A stretch of DNA of 64,000 nt. It comes from Larkinella humicola. Its GTDB lineage: Bacteria; Bacteroidota; Bacteroidia; Cytophagales; Spirosomataceae. Shown piece by piece: positions 60,385 to 64,000 of this stretch. A program made the position numbers and the translations under genes. The stretch covers positions 1,674,001-1,738,000 of the forward strand of contig NZ_VTWS01000001.1 in NCBI RefSeq assembly GCF_008727875.1, in the 5' to 3' direction. A model generated the notes under the pieces. That model was not told the origin of the DNA. It made no database searches and saw nothing but the letters and a program-made list of their open reading frames with translations. Positions within the stretch are counted from its first letter, which is position 1, and each line of letters begins with the position of its first letter.

Positions 60385-61380
60385 TCAAAACGCCAGATAT
60401 GGTGTCAGTTTTTCAATCGTTTTGGCGTCGAGAATCCGGATGTTGCGGAGGGATTCGGGCGAGGTGTACGGCCCGTGTTGCGTGCGGTAATTGACAATGA
60501 TTTCAGCTTGCCGTTTCGAGAGATAAACGTGTCGATCCAGTTCTTCGGCGGTGGCGGTATTGATCGCCAGCTTTTTAACCGGCGTTTGAACCTGACCGTA
60601 TTTATTTAATTCTTCGAGGGCCAGCGAGTCCAACCCAAACACCTCCGCATATTGCTCCGGTGAAATAAAACCGCCCAGTGCATCCCGAAATTTTATGATC
60701 CTACCCGCCAGTTTGGAGCCAATGCCCCGGAGTTTTTTCAGTTCGGTCGTGTCGGCGGTGTTGATGTCGAAGGGTTGCACCACGGGTTTGCTGTAGCGTT
60801 CGGCAGCATACACCGGTTTATGGGGCGTGTACGGTTTCTCTGCATTCAGGTCGTTATTGGCAAACTGTTCCCGGTATTTCTGCGACGGTTTTTCATTCTC
60901 TTTTACTGCATTCAGCCGGATATATGGTTCCAGTTCTCCATAGAGTTCCGGGGGGAAATCGTAAATTTTCAGCAAGTCTTCCTTTTTCCGAAACTGACCG
61001 CCTTTGGAACGGTAGCGAACGATGCGGTCGGCCAGCCAGCGCGGAGCCCCCAAGCGTTGCCAGCTTTCGACATCGACGGTGTTGGGGTCGAACGCAAACC
61101 GTTCGGCTTTTGTGGTTTTTACGTCGGGCTCGTAGCGCCCCGGCCTCGTTTCGCGTCGTTCATCAACTTCACGGTTATCAACTTCCAGCAAAGCCACCAG
61201 ACTGTCGAGCTGTCGTTTATCAGACGCGGATGTGTCGGGAATCGAATCGGGAACCCACAAGCGGTAGGCGAGCGGCAGCAGCAACAGAAAGCCGGTGAGT
61301 GTCAGCAAGGCTAACATACCCCGCGCTTCCTGCTGGGATACTCCAAAATAGTCGCGGAGTATGGCTACTGCCCTCTTCAT
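60385..61380 (-). CDS. Helix-hairpin-helix (ComEA-like) membrane-anchored protein
   Basis: A 331-residue protein with one N-terminal membrane helix (GMLALLTLTGFLLLLPLAY). It contains three HhH repeats: LGAPRWLADRIVRYRSKGG near 110, INTADTTELKKLRGIGSKLAGRIIKFRD near 204, and INTATAEELDRHVYLSKRQAEIIVNYR near 272. HhH modules of this kind bind double-stranded DNA in ComEA-type competence receptors, but the three-repeat layout is more typical of uncharacterised Bacteroidota proteins. A 12-bp inverted repeat (61382-61440) lies in its leader. Confidence 0.88.
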   Translation of the reverse strand: MKRAVAILRDYFGVSQQEARGMLALLTLTGFLLLLPLAYRLWVPDSIPDTSASDKRQLDSLVALLEVDNREVDERRETRPGRYEPDVKTTKAERFAFDPNTVDVESWQRLGAPRWLADRIVRYRSKGGQFRKKEDLLKIYDFPPELYGELEPYIRLNAVKENEKPSQKYREQFANNDLNAEKPYTPHKPVYAAERYSKPVVQPFDINTADTTELKKLRGIGSKLAGRIIKFRDALGGFISPEQYAEVFGLDSLALEELNKYGQVQTPVKKLAINTATAEELDRHVYLSKRQAEIIVNYRTQHGPYTSPESLRNIRILDAKTIEKLTPYLAF

Positions 61381-61381
61381 G

Positions 61382-61440
61382 AACAGGTTCCGGGATGGGT
61401 GGATGACTTGGTGTCACGGAGGATATTTCCGGAACCTGTT
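61382..61440. promoter_or_regulatory. 12-bp inverted repeat in the leader of the HhH gene
   Basis: AACAGGTTCCGG (61382-61393) and CCGGAACCTGTT (61429-61440) are exact reverse complements with 35 nt between. The proximal arm lies one base before the ATG, so a hairpin would occlude the start, or the site could bind a regulator. Confidence 0.6.
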
Positions 61441-61556
61441 TATTAGACGGCGGGAAATTGAAAAGTAACGGAATCCTTCAAAAAAGAAATTGCTTTTCAG
61501 GACAGATCCTTCGTACATTCAACGACTAATTCTTTCAAAGAATGGTTCTCAGGGAG

Positions 61557-61564
61557 TACGTTTG
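61557..61564 (+). promoter_or_regulatory. -7 box of the cbpA-cbpM operon
   Basis: TACGTTTG, an exact TAnnTTTG match, lies 11 nt before the cbpA ATG. A TTC about 20 nt upstream would be a weak distal element. Confidence 0.55.
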
Positions 61565-61575
61565 TTTACACCGCT

Positions 61576-62457
61576 ATGGCATTTATTGATTATTACAAAA
61601 CACTCGGCATCGAGAAGGGCGCATCGGAGGAAGCGATTAAGAAGGCTTACCGGAAACTGGCCCGAAAATACCATCCGGATCTCAACCCCAACGACAAGGA
61701 AGCCAACACCAAATTCCAGCAAATCAACGAAGCCAATGAGGTGTTGAGTGATCCGGAGAAACGGAAGAAATACGATCAATACGGGGAAGACTGGAAGCAT
61801 GCCGAGCAGTTTGAACAGGCCCGGCAGTCGCAGCAACGGAGCACTCCGGGTGGGCAGCGGACTTCCGGTGAATCCTTTTCCGGGGGCGATTTCTCCGAGT
61901 TTTTCGAATCGTTTTTTGGCGAACAGCCCCGCAGCGGTCGGCAGGCCCAGTTTCGGGGGCAGGACTATACCGCCGAGCTGCACGTCAGTTTGCGGGAAGC
62001 CTACCAGACCCACCAGCACACGCTCACGGTGAACGGAAAAAACATCCGCATCACCGTTCCGGCCGGTATTGCCAACGGACAGGTTATCAAGCTCAAAGGC
62101 CAGGGCGGGCCGGGGGCCAACGGCGGCCCGGCGGGAGATCTCTACATTACGTTCGTCATCGCCGACGATCCGGTTTTCAAACGCCTGAACGATGACCTGT
62201 ATATGACCGTTGACCTGGACTTGTATACGGCGGTTTTGGGCGGTGAACTCACCATCGAGACGCTGAGCGGCAAAGTAAAACTGAAAGTGAGTCCCGAAAC
62301 GCAGAACGGAACGAAAGTGCGGCTGAAAGGCAAAGGCTTCCCGGTGTATAAACACGACGGCCAGTTTGGCGATTTATACGTTACGTATTCCGTCAAAATT
62401 CCGACCGGTTTAACGGACAAACAAAAAGAATTATTCAAGGAAATTTCTCAATTGTAA
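61576..62457 (+). CDS. DnaJ-family co-chaperone, CbpA type
   Basis: A 293-residue J-domain protein. The J domain (1-70) has the HPD motif (33-35), and a short Gly/Ser/Gln linker leads to two DnaJ C-terminal domains (about 125-290) with no zinc-finger cysteines, which defines the CbpA branch. It would stimulate DnaK. The companion CbpM modulator gene starts 11 bp downstream. Confidence 0.94.
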   Translation: MAFIDYYKTLGIEKGASEEAIKKAYRKLARKYHPDLNPNDKEANTKFQQINEANEVLSDPEKRKKYDQYGEDWKHAEQFEQARQSQQRSTPGGQRTSGESFSGGDFSEFFESFFGEQPRSGRQAQFRGQDYTAELHVSLREAYQTHQHTLTVNGKNIRITVPAGIANGQVIKLKGQGGPGANGGPAGDLYITFVIADDPVFKRLNDDLYMTVDLDLYTAVLGGELTIETLSGKVKLKVSPETQNGTKVRLKGKGFPVYKHDGQFGDLYVTYSVKIPTGLTDKQKELFKEISQL

Positions 62458-62468
62458 TTGCTTGTGTT

Positions 62469-62768
62469 ATGCAACCGGAAGATGTGATTCTTGTTGAAGA
62501 CTACTGTCTGAACTACGCGATTGAAGAAACGTTTGTGTTCTCGCTGGAAGAATACGGACTAGTTGAGCTGGTCGTAGCAAACGACCGGAAGTGGATTCCC
62601 CTCCACCAATTGCAGGTGATCGAAAAATTCAGCCACTTGTATTACGAGTTGGACATCAATGTCGACGGAATCGATGCGATCAGTCATCTGCTCCGAAAAG
62701 TAGAAATGATGCAGGAAGAGATTCGGTTGCTGAAAAGCCGGTTGAATGTATATGAAGGAAGGTCGTAA
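62469..62768 (+). CDS. Chaperone modulator CbpM
   Basis: A 99-residue MerR-like helical protein, similar to CbpM, which inhibits CbpA. It has an N-terminal VEDYCLNYAIEETFVFSLEEYGLVEL and a C-terminal coiled coil (LLRKVEMMQEEIRLLKSRLN). Its position behind the CbpA-type gene supports the call. Confidence 0.88.
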   Translation: MQPEDVILVEDYCLNYAIEETFVFSLEEYGLVELVVANDRKWIPLHQLQVIEKFSHLYYELDINVDGIDAISHLLRKVEMMQEEIRLLKSRLNVYEGRS

Positions 62769-62855
62769 GGTTTGTTCATTTTTCGAAACCGTCTCTGCGC
62801 CAACTGCCCTTCTATCGGATACGGTTTTGGTGTTCTACTCAAAAGTATAAAATTT

Positions 62856-62888
62856 TTGTCAGGCGACTGGTCTAAATCCGTATTTTTG
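62856..62888 (+). promoter_or_regulatory. Promoter of glycyl-tRNA synthetase
   Basis: TTG (62856-62858), a 22-nt spacer, then TATTTTTG (62881-62888), an exact -7 match. The ATG is 7 nt further on, so the leader is expected to be extremely short or absent. Confidence 0.65.
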
Positions 62889-62895
62889 CGCCATC

Positions 62896-64000
62896 ATGGA
62901 AGACGCAAAACCGAAACAGGCACCCGCCACCTCTCTGCAAGACATTATCTCCCACGCCAAAGAATACGGCTTCGTGTTCCCGTCCAGCGAAATTTACGAC
63001 GGGTTACAGGCGGTTTATGACTACGGTCAGAACGGCGTTGAACTGAAAAATAACCTCAAATCGGTGTGGTGGAAGGCCATGACGCAACTCAACGACAACG
63101 TCGTGGGCATCGATGCGTCCATTTTCATGCACCCACTGACGTGGAAAGCGTCGGGCCACGTGGACTCCTTCAACGACCCGATGATCGACAACAAGGATTC
63201 CAAAAAACGCTACCGCGCCGATCAGTTGCTCGAACTGAAAGCTGAGGAATATGCCGCCAACGGCCAGCCCGAAAAAGGCCACGCCCTGCTGATGGAAATG
63301 GGTCGGTTACTGGGTGAAAACGACCTCGACGCCGTCCGCGAGCTGATCATCAGCGAAGGCATCGTCGATCCGATTTCCAAAACCGCCAACTGGACCGAAG
63401 TGCGGCAATTTAACCTGATGTTCTCGACGCAGGTGGGCTCCGTAGCCGAAGATTCCAGCCTGATTTACCTCCGTCCCGAAACCGCCCAGGGTATTTTTGT
63501 CAACTTCCTGAACGTGCAGAAAACCGGTCGGATGAAGATTCCGTTTGGGATTGCCCAAATCGGCAAGGCGTTTCGGAACGAGATCGTGGCCCGGCAGTTT
63601 ACGTTCCGGATGCGCGAGTTCGAGCAAATGGAAATGCAGTTTTTCGTGCGGCCCGGCACCGAAATGGAATGGTACGAAAAATGGAAAGCCGCCCGGCTGA
63701 ACTTCCACAAAGCCGTCGGTTTGCCCGCCGAAAAACTCAAATTTCACGTTCACGAGAAGCTGGCCCACTACGCCAACGCTGCGGTGGACATCGAATACCA
63801 GTTCCCGTTTGGCTTCCGCGAAATGGAAGGCATTCACTCCCGGACTGATTTTGATCTGAAAAGCCACCAGGAACTGAGCAGGAAAAAGCAGCAGTATTTC
63901 GACAACGACCTCGACGAAAACGGCAAACCGTTCGGTAATTACATTCCGTATGTAGTTGAAACGTCCGTCGGCGCCGACCGCCTGTTTCTGGCGGTTTTCT
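62896..64000 (+). CDS. glyS: Glycyl-tRNA synthetase (partial, cut at right edge)
   Basis: About 368 residues of a class II synthetase of the alpha2, eukaryote-like type are visible: the N-terminal KEYGFVFPSSEIYDGLQAVYDYG, motif 1 region, and motif 2 FRNEIVARQFTFRMREFEQME near 230. It charges tRNA-Gly. The reading frame is still open at the window end; family members have about 490-500 residues, so roughly a quarter lies outside. Confidence 0.96.
   Translation, partial: MEDAKPKQAPATSLQDIISHAKEYGFVFPSSEIYDGLQAVYDYGQNGVELKNNLKSVWWKAMTQLNDNVVGIDASIFMHPLTWKASGHVDSFNDPMIDNKDSKKRYRADQLLELKAEEYAANGQPEKGHALLMEMGRLLGENDLDAVRELIISEGIVDPISKTANWTEVRQFNLMFSTQVGSVAEDSSLIYLRPETAQGIFVNFLNVQKTGRMKIPFGIAQIGKAFRNEIVARQFTFRMREFEQMEMQFFVRPGTEMEWYEKWKAARLNFHKAVGLPAEKLKFHVHEKLAHYANAAVDIEYQFPFGFREMEGIHSRTDFDLKSHQELSRKKQQYFDNDLDENGKPFGNYIPYVVETSVGADRLFLAVF

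Noticed and set aside
62772-63020. An 82-residue frame before glycyl-tRNA synthetase
   Set aside because: Covers the promoter and the start of the synthetase in another frame.

Overview
The window reads as one chromosomal stretch of a Bacteroidota bacterium, most likely a Cytophagales member of the Spirosoma/Larkinella type (family-level placement is inference). Signs of this are a SusC/SusD pair, a MurF-alanine racemase fusion, a type IX secretion (T9SS) tail, a CusA-type pump next to TolC remnants, DUF6427 and DUF6814 proteins, several TAnnTTTG promoter elements and weak Shine-Dalgarno sequences. Genes are densely packed on both strands. No rRNA, transposase, integrase or CRISPR array was seen. 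One tRNA is present.

Layout. 1-3.6 kb: end of a probable siderophore-interacting reductase, an AraC regulator, a small orphan, then an exported SGNH hydrolase and a Tat-type DapA-like aldolase. 3.9-8.7 kb: SusC/SusD uptake pair. 8.8-13.1 kb: DUF2306 membrane protein, Crp-type regulator, haem/FG-GAP lipoprotein, small beta-barrel. 13.3-24.2 kb: tRNA-Ser, phhB, rsmI, DUF4105 protein, inositol-phosphatase-like enzyme, glycosyltransferase-like protein, DinB/YfiT enzyme, a FeoB-associated small protein, DUF4403 lipoprotein, phosphoesterase, AlkA glycosylase, dihaem cytochrome, LytS-type kinase. 24.5-27 kb: alkylation-repair pair (oxygenase plus Ada-like protein) and a T9SS-sorted TIMP-like protein. 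27.3-31.2 kb: acetyl-CoA synthetase with an MFS transporter. 31.4-38.4 kb: metal-efflux operon carrying an internal deletion, then a TonB receptor behind a tandem operator-like palindrome. 38.4-42.8 kb: carbonic anhydrase and SulP transporter, then a THUMP-like methyltransferase and an exported coiled-coil protein. 43-51 kb: MurF-Alr, CorA, universal stress protein, DNA polymerase I. 51-64 kb: DUF1080 protein, M1 peptidase, LolE-like permease, RbfA, DUF6427, RpiB, LOG-like protein, helix-hairpin-helix protein, CbpA/CbpM, and glycyl-tRNA synthetase cut by the right edge.

The most unusual content is non-coding. At least five classes of long intergenic palindrome occur here. In one class (nine copies, called class A below) the stems are built from short low-complexity words that differ from copy to copy, while about two thirds of the copies carry a TGACGC-like motif in or beside the loop. 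Stems often start inside the last codons of the upstream gene. In another class (class C) two copies in opposite orientation keep conserved ends and a conserved core, but an arm block of about 25 bp has been replaced in both arms together. I know of no described element with these properties. This, together with a truncated CusA-TolC locus and a tandem 24-bp palindrome before a TonB receptor, is what most deserves follow-up.
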